Below, piece by piece: positions 1 to 9,377 of a stretch of 64,000 bases of DNA (within the stretch, counting starts at the first letter, position 1; the number at the start of each line of letters is the position of its first letter). The notes below the pieces were generated by a model that was given only the letters and a program-made list of their open reading frames with translations, was not told where the DNA came from and did not search any database. Origin of the DNA: Mucilaginibacter rigui (GTDB lineage: Bacteria > Bacteroidota > Bacteroidia > Sphingobacteriales > Sphingobacteriaceae); the NCBI RefSeq assembly GCF_014773275.1, contig NZ_JACWMW010000003.1, forward strand, positions 682,001-746,000, in the 5' to 3' direction. A program made the translations under genes and the position numbers.

Positions 1-3000
1 GTATCAACCTCACATAAAGTTTATTGGTACCATTGTTCTTCAACGTTACCTTACCGTTATTAGGCGCTAATTCCTGCTGCCACAGGTACGATGCAGCATT
101 TACATTCTGCTTATTGTTACCAGACTGAAACACGAACGATAATTTGCCGCCACTTTTATTCACCCCACAATATTGCGCAATAGCAACCAACGAGTAAGCC
201 GTGGTTTGCGTGCTGTACCAGCTATCCTGCGATAACTTTGACGCAACAGTACGTACCATGGCCGATGCTTTTTGTTGCTGCCCAAGCAGGGTAAGGGTTT
301 CCAGTATCATGGCTTCATCGCGCAGGTCAGAGCCATAAGTGCCATACATACTGTTGTATGGTTTAATGGTTGTTGGCAGACCTGCAATCATCCGTAAGCC
401 AATTTCGGGCTGGCCAGCCAGTTTGTAGGCGGCTGCCAGTCTCCAGCGTGCTTCGGTGCTGATGTATTGGTATTCGCGCAGGCGGTTCATGGCACCAAGC
501 TCAGGCGAACCGGCTAATGCAAGCAGGTATAAGCGGTATGCCTGCACCAGGTCGGTGTAGTAATAGTAGCCGTGGATATTCGTGCGCGGGTCTGGCGACC
601 AGTTAACTGCCTTTTGTTTCTGATAGCGTTTCCAATCGTCAATAAAACCGGATGGCAGGCTATAGCCTTTAGCTTGTGCTGCCAGCATAAAATGCCCGGC
701 ATAGTTGGTTCCCCATTCGTCAGCTTCACCACCATCAGGCCAGTAGCTTAAGCCGCCACCTTGCACCCTAAAGCCATTCAACCGGTTTATGGTGAGTTTA
801 ATATTGCGTTCTGTTTCGGCTTTTTGGCGTGATGTAAGATCAAATAATTGCCCCAGATACAATTGCGGAAATGCAGACGAAGTAGTTTGCTCTACGCAGC
901 CATGCGGGTAGGTGATAAGATAATTTAAACGTTTGGCCAAATTTAACGGCGGTATACTGGCAACTTCAAGCGTAGCTTTATTTGTACCGTTAATACCAAT
1001 GGCATTATAAGCAGCCGCGTAGGATTCGCCAGGTTTCAGTTCTTTCTCAAATATGCGGGTAACCGGCGGGTTAGGGTTGCGCACATTCAGTTCCACATCA
1101 TAAGTAGCGGTTTCGCTGCCTGCTTTCGCGATGATCTTCACCTTGCCAACACCAACAAAATCTTTAACATTAAGATTGAAGGTTACCAACTGATCGCCCG
1201 GTTTGGCAAATTGAACAGTCTTGGTATTGTTGCCACCTAAATTGCTGAACGCGTTGGATTGCACTTGTACCGTTACCGATTTGATATTATTCTCCATTGC
1301 GAATACGGTAACAGGTAGTTGGATACTCTCCGACGGGCCAAGTACACGTGGCAAGGTAGCCAGTATCATCAGTGGTTTTTTAACGGCTACAGCTTTATCT
1401 GCAAAACCATAGGCGCCATTATGCCCGGCAATAACCATTGCTTTAACCGAGCCTACGTATTGCGGCAGGGTAAATTTGGTGGTTTGTTTATCGCCTGCAT
1501 CTAAATGGAATGGCCCCAGGAATTTCACTACAGGTTTAAAGCGATTAACTGATACGTTTTTATTTGTGCCGTTTGTACCGTCACCGCCAATGCTCAGAAT
1601 GCGTTCTAAGCCACCGCCGAAAGCGCCGATAACATAGTCGAACAGGTCCCAGGTTTTTACGCCTAAAGCTTCACGGGCGTAGAAAGCCTCGTGCGGATCA
1701 GGTGTTTTAAAGTTGGTAATATCCAGCAGGCCTTCATCCACAATGGCAATGGTATAGGTCATTTCCTTGCCTGATGCTTCAGATACGGTGATAGACGATT
1801 GTGTTTCGGGCCTTATTTTATCCGGCATACTGATCACCGGTTTCAATATTGTTTCCGGGTTATCAACCACCAACGGGATAGCGCCGTACATACGTATTGG
1901 CAAATCGTTTACGGTTTGCGCGTGGCGTTGCAGTAACGTAACGTTCACAAAAACGTTTGGCGCCATAGTTTCGTCCACCTTAAAGCTGTAGCGGGTTTCG
2001 CCTTTTTTGGTATCTATCCAAACGGTTTTTAAAACCTTGCTGCCATTTTCAAAGCTTATTAGAGCCCGTCCATCGCCACCTGTAGGAATGGTAAGCGTAG
2101 CTTCTTCACCAACTTTATAGTTTGGCTTGTCGGATGTAAATGAAAGCATCGCCGCTTCGGTAGGGTCGGTGTTTTGCAACCGTTCCGACCAGTTTGGCCA
2201 ATCGGCGTAAATAATTTTACCGGTAGAGTGGCCTGTTTCCGGGTCTTTAATCCGGATCAGGTAACGACCCCAATCAGCCTGGTTAATTTTAAGGTCCCAT
2301 TTACCTTTACCGTTTACCAGTTGCACGTTTTCGGTTTTGATGAGCTTGTTGTAGCGGTCCTGCGTAAAGTTGCTTAACTCGTTACCTGTCTCATCCCACC
2401 ACCAGCGCCATTGGATCTTGTAAAGCTCAACCTCTACGTTACGGCTGCCTGCAAACGGGTTGCCTTTTGTATCTACATCGGCTATTTCTATCTCGTGGGT
2501 TTTGTCGGTCACCAGCATGCCGCTTAGGTTGCTGCCTTTTGGTGTTTTAATGCCTACGTAGCCATTATAAACGTTGTATGGCATACTGGCCTGCTGTAAA
2601 CTAAAGTTGCCGCCTGGCTCAAATACTTTTACTACAAAGTTGGCCCGCAGCTGTCCCGGCGCTTGTTTTTCAACGTTGATATTGGTGCTAACGCTGGCTA
2701 CACCATTTTCATTTAATTTGTCATCAAAAACAGTTTGTGTTTGGGTGTTAAAGGCCAGGGTAGGGTCGTCAAAATTATAATCATCATAGCCTTTAAAACT
2801 TGTTTTTTGCGATGACAGGAAGGCATCAACCTTGGCTTTTAAATTTTGCGCCGCGCCGCCAAAAAGCCATTGTGCACTTAATGTACCATTGGCACCGCTT
2901 CCTTTGGTAAGTTCGGTTGCGCCGCCAAAGTCGAGTTTCATCTTCAGGCGGTTTGGCATAATGGTTTCTACCTTTATCTTCTTTTCGAAAGTGGCACCGC

Positions 3001-5146
3001 CCACTTTTATCCGCGCATTCCAGTTGCCGGTAGGCGAGGAGGTTTCTGTAGCTACGTGAAAGCTATAGAAACCATCAACAGAACTTGTACGCGTGAGGCG
3101 TTTGTAAAGCTGGCCGTTAGGGTTATATAATTCAAATTCAACGGGATGGTCTGTCGGAAGTGTTTTTAATTTATCTTCTAAAATAAAGGTTGTAAATATC
3201 GAATCGCCCGGGCGCCATACGCCGCGTTCACCGTAAATGAAACCTTTCAGGCCGTTCTGTACTTCTTCTCCGCCTACGTTAAAGCGGGATAGTGGGAGCG
3301 AGCTGCCGTCATCCAGTTTCAAATAACCGCGCTCTTTACCTTTTTTGGCTACCAATAAATAAGGCTTACGTTTTAGGTTGAATGTAGCCATACCGTCGCC
3401 ATCAGATGTGGTTTTAAAGATCACCTGTTTCTGGTAATCCAGTAATTCCAGCTCAACACCACTCATGGGTTCGGCACTGAGGATATTGGTGACGGCAACT
3501 GTCATGTTGTTATCGTTGCCACGTTTGGCTATCAGGCCAATGTTCGACGCGATGATGTTTCGGGTAGCCCAGCGCTGTTTGCTGAAATACGATTCGGTAC
3601 ATGGGTCGTTACGGTCCTGCCAGCTATAATTTTCGGGATAATAATTATCATAACGCTGCCAAAACTCATCATCTTCATCATTTACCTTGCTGATGTTATC
3701 ACCGCCATATTCATTTTCTTCATAATCGCTTTCATCATTGGTTTTGGCAATAAGTTTGCCTGCGCTGCAATTGTATAAAGAGTACTCTTTTCTGAAACCA
3801 ATAATTACGCGGTAAATAGCTCCCGGTTCGGCACGCATTAGCTGGTCTACATCCAGCATAAAGCGATTCTTTTTGGTTAGGTTGAGGCTTTTATCGCTAT
3901 CTAAACGGATAGTTTTTTGCACAATGGGTTTACCCACGTGGCGTAACTCGAAACCGCCATCGAAACCATTATTTTGGAAATATTGTGGAACGTTATTCTC
4001 GTAAATTTTAATAATGCTTACATCCACAGCACTTAGGTTAACGGCTTCAAAAGGCATCATCAGTTTGCCTGAATCAGGCAGGATGACACCTTTACCGGGG
4101 ATGGTTACAGCAGGTTCGCGGTTCTCAAAAAACACATTGGCTGTAAAGGCCTGTTTTATTTTGCGGTGGTAAATATCTTCAACACCCTCGTTCACAAAAA
4201 CGCTAAAGTTTCCCTGCAGGCGTTCGGGCGCGTAAACTTTCACAATGCTGCCATCAATGGTGTAGGCCATGTTTGCGCCATTGGTAATGCCAATAAGGCC
4301 GCTAAGTTCCTGCCCAATAAGAATTGGGTCAGAGAATTGAACGGAGATATACTGATCGTTATCCTGTATGGCTTTTATATCCAGTACTTTAAATTCGCCA
4401 AGGGCAGGCACACGGAATTCCTGGTTGCCTTTTTTATCTATGTCGAGCTTGCCACCATCCCAGTTAATAGTAAGCGGGTTTGCAGTTGTTGTACGGGTTA
4501 TTTTGGTGATGGTAAACTGGTGCGAGCGGGTTACCGGGTTATGCTGCCAGCTTACTTTAATGGGTGTAGCATAATTTACAGCAAGCATTTTTTCGATACC
4601 GGCCTGGTCTTCGCCATCGGCTGTAAGCACGGTGCCGATGAGTTTCATTTTCTCGCCTGATGTAGCGCTCTCGCTTTGCAAACCGGCAAAACTGATACTA
4701 AAATCGGGTTTAATGGTTTGGAAACCGAACTTGAAATGTTCAAAATCGCCATCTACCTTAATGATCTTGCCAAGATTAAAATCGGCATCATATTTTTTAT
4801 CGGGATTTAAAATTGCTTCGGGGCGAAATTCTATTGTGCGGTCATCTATCCAATAGGCTTTTCCTTTTATGGATGGTGAAAAGTCAAAGATCCCGTCCTT
4901 TAACTGCTCGTTTTGCGCATGGGCAACCTGTACCTCACCGGCCAGTTTTATGCGGATGGTGCTTTGCTTGGAAATAACCCCTGTAGTGTACGATTCGATA
5001 TACTTACCGAATGCGGCATCAACTTTTTGCTGATTATTACGATGATGCTGCCGGGCAAAAAAAATGACCAGCGCGATCAGTATAAGAGATATGGATACAA
5101 TGATCTGTCCCTTTCTGGAACGGAAAAGGTTGGCGAAGTAATTCAT
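1..5146 (-). CDS. Alpha-2-macroglobulin family protein, C-terminus cut by window edge
   Basis: Large bacterial alpha-2-macroglobulin, a periplasmic or envelope protease trap. The frame is open from the ATG at 5146 to base 1, so about 1715 residues are present and the C-terminus is missing. Residues about 14-33 form one hydrophobic signal-anchor after a basic MNYFANLFRSRK start, with no lipobox Cys. Macroglobulin beta-sandwich repeats follow, then a typical alpha-2-macroglobulin core stretch (VDEGLLDITNF). The thioester motif GCVEQ has its Cys at about residue 1417 (898-896), followed by the helical thioester domain. Cys and Gln are intact, so covalent trapping should work. Family members are often near pbpC; none is seen here, although the missing flank could hold it. 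The 288 bases upstream carry two palindromes and no gene. Family call is firm; the protease target is unknown. Confidence 0.93.
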   Translation of the reverse strand, partial: MNYFANLFRSRKGQIIVSISLILIALVIFFARQHHRNNQQKVDAAFGKYIESYTTGVISKQSTIRIKLAGEVQVAHAQNEQLKDGIFDFSPSIKGKAYWIDDRTIEFRPEAILNPDKKYDADFNLGKIIKVDGDFEHFKFGFQTIKPDFSISFAGLQSESATSGEKMKLIGTVLTADGEDQAGIEKMLAVNYATPIKVSWQHNPVTRSHQFTITKITRTTTANPLTINWDGGKLDIDKKGNQEFRVPALGEFKVLDIKAIQDNDQYISVQFSDPILIGQELSGLIGITNGANMAYTIDGSIVKVYAPERLQGNFSVFVNEGVEDIYHRKIKQAFTANVFFENREPAVTIPGKGVILPDSGKLMMPFEAVNLSAVDVSIIKIYENNVPQYFQNNGFDGGFELRHVGKPIVQKTIRLDSDKSLNLTKKNRFMLDVDQLMRAEPGAIYRVIIGFRKEYSLYNCSAGKLIAKTNDESDYEENEYGGDNISKVNDEDDEFWQRYDNYYPENYSWQDRNDPCTESYFSKQRWATRNIIASNIGLIAKRGNDNNMTVAVTNILSAEPMSGVELELLDYQKQVIFKTTSDGDGMATFNLKRKPYLLVAKKGKERGYLKLDDGSSLPLSRFNVGGEEVQNGLKGFIYGERGVWRPGDSIFTTFILEDKLKTLPTDHPVEFELYNPNGQLYKRLTRTSSVDGFYSFHVATETSSPTGNWNARIKVGGATFEKKIKVETIMPNRLKMKLDFGGATELTKGSGANGTLSAQWLFGGAAQNLKAKVDAFLSSQKTSFKGYDDYNFDDPTLAFNTQTQTVFDDKLNENGVASVSTNINVEKQAPGQLRANFVVKVFEPGGNFSLQQASMPYNVYNGYVGIKTPKGSNLSGMLVTDKTHEIEIADVDTKGNPFAGSRNVEVELYKIQWRWWWDETGNELSNFTQDRYNKLIKTENVQLVNGKGKWDLKINQADWGRYLIRIKDPETGHSTGKIIYADWPNWSERLQNTDPTEAAMLSFTSDKPNYKVGEEATLTIPTGGDGRALISFENGSKVLKTVWIDTKKGETRYSFKVDETMAPNVFVNVTLLQRHAQTVNDLPIRMYGAIPLVVDNPETILKPVISMPDKIRPETQSSITVSEASGKEMTYTIAIVDEGLLDITNFKTPDPHEAFYAREALGVKTWDLFDYVIGAFGGGLERILSIGGDGTNGTNKNVSVNRFKPVVKFLGPFHLDAGDKQTTKFTLPQYVGSVKAMVIAGHNGAYGFADKAVAVKKPLMILATLPRVLGPSESIQLPVTVFAMENNIKSVTVQVQSNAFSNLGGNNTKTVQFAKPGDQLVTFNLNVKDFVGVGKVKIIAKAGSETATYDVELNVRNPNPPVTRIFEKELKPGESYAAAYNAIGINGTNKATLEVASIPPLNLAKRLNYLITYPHGCVEQTTSSAFPQLYLGQLFDLTSRQKAETERNIKLTINRLNGFRVQGGGLSYWPDGGEADEWGTNYAGHFMLAAQAKGYSLPSGFIDDWKRYQKQKAVNWSPDPRTNIHGYYYYTDLVQAYRLYLLALAGSPELGAMNRLREYQYISTEARWRLAAAYKLAGQPEIGLRMIAGLPTTIKPYNSMYGTYGSDLRDEAMILETLTLLGQQQKASAMVRTVASKLSQDSWYSTQTTAYSLVAIAQYCGVNKSGGKLSFVFQSGNNKQNVNAASYLWQQELAPNNGKVTLKNNGTNKLYVRLI

Positions 5147-5227
5147 GGTAGATTGGTAAATTGCTATGAATTTATAAAACTTTTGGGATATTATATATCC
5201 AGAAGAAAATTATTTAATCGGGAATAA

Positions 5228-5253
5228 GTGTTCAAGTTCACTGCCGTGAACAC
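5228..5253. repeat. GTTCA/TGAAC palindromic repeat, copy 1
   Basis: Imperfect palindrome between the alpha-2-macroglobulin start and the NRPS stop. The outer 7-bp arms GTGTTCA (5228-5234) and TGAACAC (5247-5253) match exactly. A shifted pairing of 5236-5240 with 5247-5251 is also possible. The TTCACTGCCGTGAACAC core recurs exactly at the right end of the window (63950-63987), and a variant lies at 51452-51485. Confidence 0.7.
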
Positions 5254-5344
5254 CGTTGATTTATTGCAAATAATTAATAATCATTATATTGTATTTTTAG
5301 TTACTGGCGAAATGGCGCCACCATTTATGCTAATAAATAGTTAA

Positions 5345-5403
5345 AGACGCGAAGTATCGCGTCTCTACATTATGTATTCGTAGAGACGCGATACTTCGCG
5401 TCT
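5345..5403. repeat. Nested perfect inverted repeat (cruciform-capable)
   Basis: Two 24-bp arms (5345-5368 and 5380-5403) are exact reverse complements separated by 11 bases. Each arm is itself a hairpin: AGACGCGA and TCGCGTCT flank a 4-base loop. The DNA or RNA can therefore fold as one long hairpin or as two small ones. It lies 31 bases past the NRPS stop codon and could end that transcript, but there is no T-tract. It could equally be a dispersed REP-like element. Confidence 0.85.
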
Positions 5404-5434
5404 CCTTTGGAAAGGTAAGACGCGCGGATATAAT

Positions 5435-8065
5435 TTATTTCCCTTCTGCAGCCTTATCCAAACACTCCTGCAATACTTTGGCAAATTGCTTATCATTTGG
5501 CGGGGCAAAGATGGTATTGTGTTCGCCGGGGATATCATGCACGTTCACACCTTTAAGAGCGAATGGTTTCCAGCCCAAAAACTTAAAATCATCCATGTAA
5601 AAGGTGTGTTTTTTAGCGCGGAAAAGTTCGATAGCGATATTTACCGGTGTTAACAGGTAGTTACGTTGCGCGGCAAGGCTTTTCTCGTGGATATCATCTG
5701 TATATGCCGAGAAGCCTTCTTTCTTCTTCACCTTATCAGGGAAGATGTTCTTATAGATCTTTTGGATGCGGCGACCGATCTCGCGGCTTTTATATTCTAT
5801 AGTGCGTTTGGGGTCCTGCACCAGCAACACAGGGGTAAAGGCCAGTTGTTTTATAAAGAACCATCCATTAGTTAGTTTACGCTTCAACCACGAGTCATAT
5901 ATCTGGGTTTGGTCGGCGTAGGTATCAAACATTGCCAGCATTTTAACATCCTTGCCCATGGCCAGCATTTGCTTGGCCATTTCGTAAGCTATTAAACCAC
6001 CAAGCGAATAACCGGCAACTGCGTAAGGGCCAACCGGGTCGTGGTTGATGATCTCGTCTACGTAATTGGCAGCAATTTCTTCCATCACATCCAGTGGTTC
6101 GTCTATACCATTCAGGCCTTTTGCCTGTAGCCCGTAAACGGGCTGCTCCTCGTCCATGTTCATGGCCAGGGCATTAAACAACAATACATTCAGGCCGGCA
6201 CCATGTACAATATATAAAGGCATTTTGCTGCCTTTTGGCTTAATAGGAACTAACGACTCCCATGTAATGGCTTCGGCATCAATCTCTAACCTTGCGGCCA
6301 ATTTTTCAACGGTGCTATATTCAAATAATGTGGCTAAGGGCAGGCGTTTACCAGTTTCTTGCTCTAAGCGGGCCATTATTTTAACAGCTACGAGTGAACG
6401 ACCGCCAAGCTGAAAGAAATTATCAAAAATGCTGATCTCGTTCAGGCCCATCATTTCTTCCCATATATCGGCCACTAGTTTTTCATTACTGGTGCGCGGG
6501 GCAATATACTCGCCCGAACGGTTAATATGGCTATAATCGGGCTTTGGCAGGGCTTTGCGATCTATTTTACCATTTGGTGTTGAGGGGATAACGTCCATCA
6601 GCACGTAATCATCGGGCATCATATATTCGGGCAATACCTCAAATAATGCCGCGTCCCATTTATCCAATGTGCTTTTTTCGGGGATGCCCGTTGCGCCTGA
6701 TTCTAATACTATATAAGCAACCAATCGGGGGATGCCGGGGGTATCTTCGCGGGCAATAACAACGGCTTGTTTAATACCTTCCTGTTTGCCAAGGTTATGT
6801 TCTATCTCGCCAAGTTCAATACGGTAGCCACGCACTTTTACCTGGTGGTCTATCCGGCCAAGGTAAACAATATCGCCATCGGGTTTTAGTTTGGCCAGAT
6901 CGCCGGTCCGATAAATTTTTTCGCCTGGGGTAAAGGGGTTATCTATAAAACGTTCGGCAGTTAGTTCGGGGCGGTTTAAGTAGCCCCATGCAATACCAGC
7001 ACCGCCGATAAAGATCTCACCAATCTCGCCGTTAGTAAGATTATTCTTTTCTTCATCCAGGATGTAAACCTGCGTATTGTCAACCGGCCAGCCTATGGTA
7101 ATATCGCTGGCATCGGTAACGTGTTTAATGATAGAGTAGATGGTGGTTTCGGTAGGGCCATACATGTTCCATACCTCGTTACTGCGTGGTATCAGCCTTT
7201 CGGCTAAATCCTTACCCATGGCTTCGCCACCGCAAAATACTTTTATAGGCAGGTGTTCGTCCCAACCAACTTCCAGCATCATGCGCCAGGTATAGGGGGT
7301 AGCCTGTAATATGGTTACGTTTTGCGTACGGATAATATCCAGTAAAGCACGGCCATCCTTGGCGGTAATAGAATCGGCCAGGATGATCTGGGCACCGGCG
7401 CTTAGGGGCAGGTAAATATCAACCCCGGCAATATCAAAGGATATGGTAGCTACGGCAAGCATCTTATCAGCAGATGTAATACCCGGCGCTTTTTGCAGGC
7501 TGTACATTAGGTTTACCAAGCTATGATGCGCAATTTGCACGCCCTTTGGTTTACCTGTAGAACCAGATGTGTAAAGCACATAGGCAAGGTTTTGCCCGGT
7601 TACTTTAACATCCGGTGCATCGTTGCTGTTATTTGTGGCATTAGTAAGCGCTTCTTCAATCAAAACCTCGGTGGTGTTTGATGCAAAGTGCCCTTTATAC
7701 TTTAGTGATGTAAGCAATATGGTGGCTGCCGAATCATCAAGCATAAATTCTATGCGGTCTTTCGGGTATTCAGGATCGAGCGGTACGTAGGCCGCGCCTG
7801 TTTTTAGGATAGCCAACAGGGATATGATCAGTTCGGCTGAACGATCAAGCGCAAGGCCGATAATATCGCCGGTTTTTACACCTTTTTTGATCAACTCATG
7901 TGCAAGCCTGTTGGCCGTGTTATTTAACTCGGTATAGGTAAGTACAGTATGATGAAAGCTTAGTGCTATCTTATCCGGGTGCTTTGCAGCACTTTCGGCG
8001 ATAAGACCGTGAAGCGATTTTTCTTTTGGATAATCTACCGTTGTATTATTTAATACTACTTCCAT
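5435..8065 (-). CDS. NRPS-like enzyme, single module A-PCP-TE
   Basis: An 876-residue one-module enzyme with no condensation domain. The adenylation domain (about 20-510) shows YTSGSTGKPKG (165-175), MYGPTETT (301-308), YRTGDL (385-390) and NGKIDRKAL with Lys500. The carrier domain has LGGRS with Ser557 as the phosphopantetheine site. The thioesterase (about 615-865) has GYSLGG with Ser687, a likely Asp714 and His849. By-eye alignment to GrsA gives pocket residues D211, I212, V215, Q254, F277, G279, M301, I309, Y310 and K500, which resembles glycine-type codes as I remember them (low confidence). It should activate an amino acid, load it on the carrier and release or transfer it. It is the last gene of the polysaccharide operon, 104 bases after the GT2 gene, so it may aminoacylate a glycan or lipid. 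No phosphopantetheinyl transferase is visible. Confidence 0.93.
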   Translation of the reverse strand: MEVVLNNTTVDYPKEKSLHGLIAESAAKHPDKIALSFHHTVLTYTELNNTANRLAHELIKKGVKTGDIIGLALDRSAELIISLLAILKTGAAYVPLDPEYPKDRIEFMLDDSAATILLTSLKYKGHFASNTTEVLIEEALTNATNNSNDAPDVKVTGQNLAYVLYTSGSTGKPKGVQIAHHSLVNLMYSLQKAPGITSADKMLAVATISFDIAGVDIYLPLSAGAQIILADSITAKDGRALLDIIRTQNVTILQATPYTWRMMLEVGWDEHLPIKVFCGGEAMGKDLAERLIPRSNEVWNMYGPTETTIYSIIKHVTDASDITIGWPVDNTQVYILDEEKNNLTNGEIGEIFIGGAGIAWGYLNRPELTAERFIDNPFTPGEKIYRTGDLAKLKPDGDIVYLGRIDHQVKVRGYRIELGEIEHNLGKQEGIKQAVVIAREDTPGIPRLVAYIVLESGATGIPEKSTLDKWDAALFEVLPEYMMPDDYVLMDVIPSTPNGKIDRKALPKPDYSHINRSGEYIAPRTSNEKLVADIWEEMMGLNEISIFDNFFQLGGRSLVAVKIMARLEQETGKRLPLATLFEYSTVEKLAARLEIDAEAITWESLVPIKPKGSKMPLYIVHGAGLNVLLFNALAMNMDEEQPVYGLQAKGLNGIDEPLDVMEEIAANYVDEIINHDPVGPYAVAGYSLGGLIAYEMAKQMLAMGKDVKMLAMFDTYADQTQIYDSWLKRKLTNGWFFIKQLAFTPVLLVQDPKRTIEYKSREIGRRIQKIYKNIFPDKVKKKEGFSAYTDDIHEKSLAAQRNYLLTPVNIAIELFRAKKHTFYMDDFKFLGWKPFALKGVNVHDIPGEHNTIFAPPNDKQFAKVLQECLDKAAEGK

Positions 8066-8169
8066 ACTTTAATAACCCGGCATTTATAATGAATTCCTTA
8101 TAATGTTTATGGGTATCTATTTCCCCGTTTTTATATTGATAATTCCGCAATCCGTGTGTACATACGTAA

Positions 8170-9357
8170 TTAGTTTGTACCCGGGTTATGCGGTGTATGA
8201 ATAAATTTTTTGTTTGCGCCCTTTAATTTAAACAGAAGTGCCAGCATTGTAAAGAAAATTAACGGAATTTTTAGTACCGCGCCCAGTAATTTACTGTTAA
8301 AGAACTCCGCGGGTACTGCAACTAATATACCAATATAACATAGTGCAGTTGCTGTAAGCCACATTTGCCAGTCCGGGCCAATGCCGGGTGTTAGTAATGA
8401 TATCAAAAGCATCATTGGCATTAAGCCCAGCATAAGTATACGCGGCAAAATGGCCGTTTGATAGATCTCATTAAAGTAATCAAAGTTACCGTGTACAAAT
8501 AGTTCTTTAAAGCCAGTCAACCCATAGGTTTTTAGCAGGTTAAACTGCGCGGATAACCAGCGGCGGCGTTGTTTTTTGAATACCTCGGGGTTACTTACCT
8601 TTTCATCGTAGATGTAAGCTTTATCAGCATAAGCCACATGGATCTTCTGGCGGGTAAGCACTAAGCCCATTTCTTTATCAAAACCACCCACGGCATCTAT
8701 CTGCGCCATAGTGTCTTTAAAAAGCTTAAACTCCAGTACCATGCCCGAGCCTATAATGGCAGCCGAAAGTTTAAACACCTGCTGGGCCTTACGGAAAATA
8801 TGGTTGTTGATCTCTTCGCTGATGGCATCAAGTATAGCAACCGGGGTTTCGGTGTTTTTTGCTACGCGATGGCCTTGTATAACGCGGTTGCCGTTGTGCA
8901 GGTAGTTGTTTATCTGGTGCAGGTAGTCGGGGGCGGCAATATTATCGATATCGAACACCACGGCGGCATCAAAGTTCTGGTGTGTAGCAGCTATGGCCGC
9001 GTGCAGGGCTTTTGATTTGGTGCTACTCTCAAATACTACCTCAACCACCTGTAAAGGCATGGCCTTTAATTTTTCGATGGTTTCGGGCTGCATGGAATCA
9101 GCAATAACACAAACGTGAAATTTATCCTTTGGATAGTCGATAGTTAACGCTTGCTCGGCCGAATTAAGAATGATCTGATCCTCTTTATAAGCGCAGATAT
9201 AAATAACAAATTTGCTGTAGTCCGTTGCAGCAGGAGGGGGCGTTTGTTTTATCAGCTTACCTAAAACAGAAAACACAAACAGGTACAGGCTATAAATGCC
9301 AAGGTAAATAAATACCAGGGTAAAAACTATGGAAAGAAGAAATGTTATAAAACCCAT
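8170..9357 (-). CDS. Membrane-bound family 2 glycosyltransferase
   Basis: Processive-type GT2 enzyme (about 395 residues) of the inner membrane, expected to add a sugar to a lipid-linked precursor or growing polymer. A first hydrophobic segment is followed by the GT-A domain beginning VIYICAYKED. It has a metal-binding DIDN (DxD-type) motif and QRRRW, the Q/RxxRW acceptor motif of hyaluronan and cellulose synthase-like enzymes. Three or so membrane segments close the C-terminus. A GTG at 9363 lies two codons upstream; I chose the ATG at 9357, which leaves 20 bases to the preceding flippase gene. It is the only clear sugar-polymer glycosyltransferase in the operon, so either the repeat unit is very simple or other transferases are encoded elsewhere. 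Family call is sure; donor sugar is unknown. Confidence 0.9.
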   Translation of the reverse strand: MGFITFLLSIVFTLVFIYLGIYSLYLFVFSVLGKLIKQTPPPAATDYSKFVIYICAYKEDQIILNSAEQALTIDYPKDKFHVCVIADSMQPETIEKLKAMPLQVVEVVFESSTKSKALHAAIAATHQNFDAAVVFDIDNIAAPDYLHQINNYLHNGNRVIQGHRVAKNTETPVAILDAISEEINNHIFRKAQQVFKLSAAIIGSGMVLEFKLFKDTMAQIDAVGGFDKEMGLVLTRQKIHVAYADKAYIYDEKVSNPEVFKKQRRRWLSAQFNLLKTYGLTGFKELFVHGNFDYFNEIYQTAILPRILMLGLMPMMLLISLLTPGIGPDWQMWLTATALCYIGILVAVPAEFFNSKLLGAVLKIPLIFFTMLALLFKLKGANKKFIHTPHNPGTN

Positions 9358-9377
9358 TGACACTACTTTTAAATTAA

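Noticed and set aside
4166..4660. A 164-codon plus-strand frame inside the alpha-2-macroglobulin gene
   Set aside because: The minus-strand frame is continuous and clearly homologous to alpha-2-macroglobulin; the plus frame has no recognisable features.
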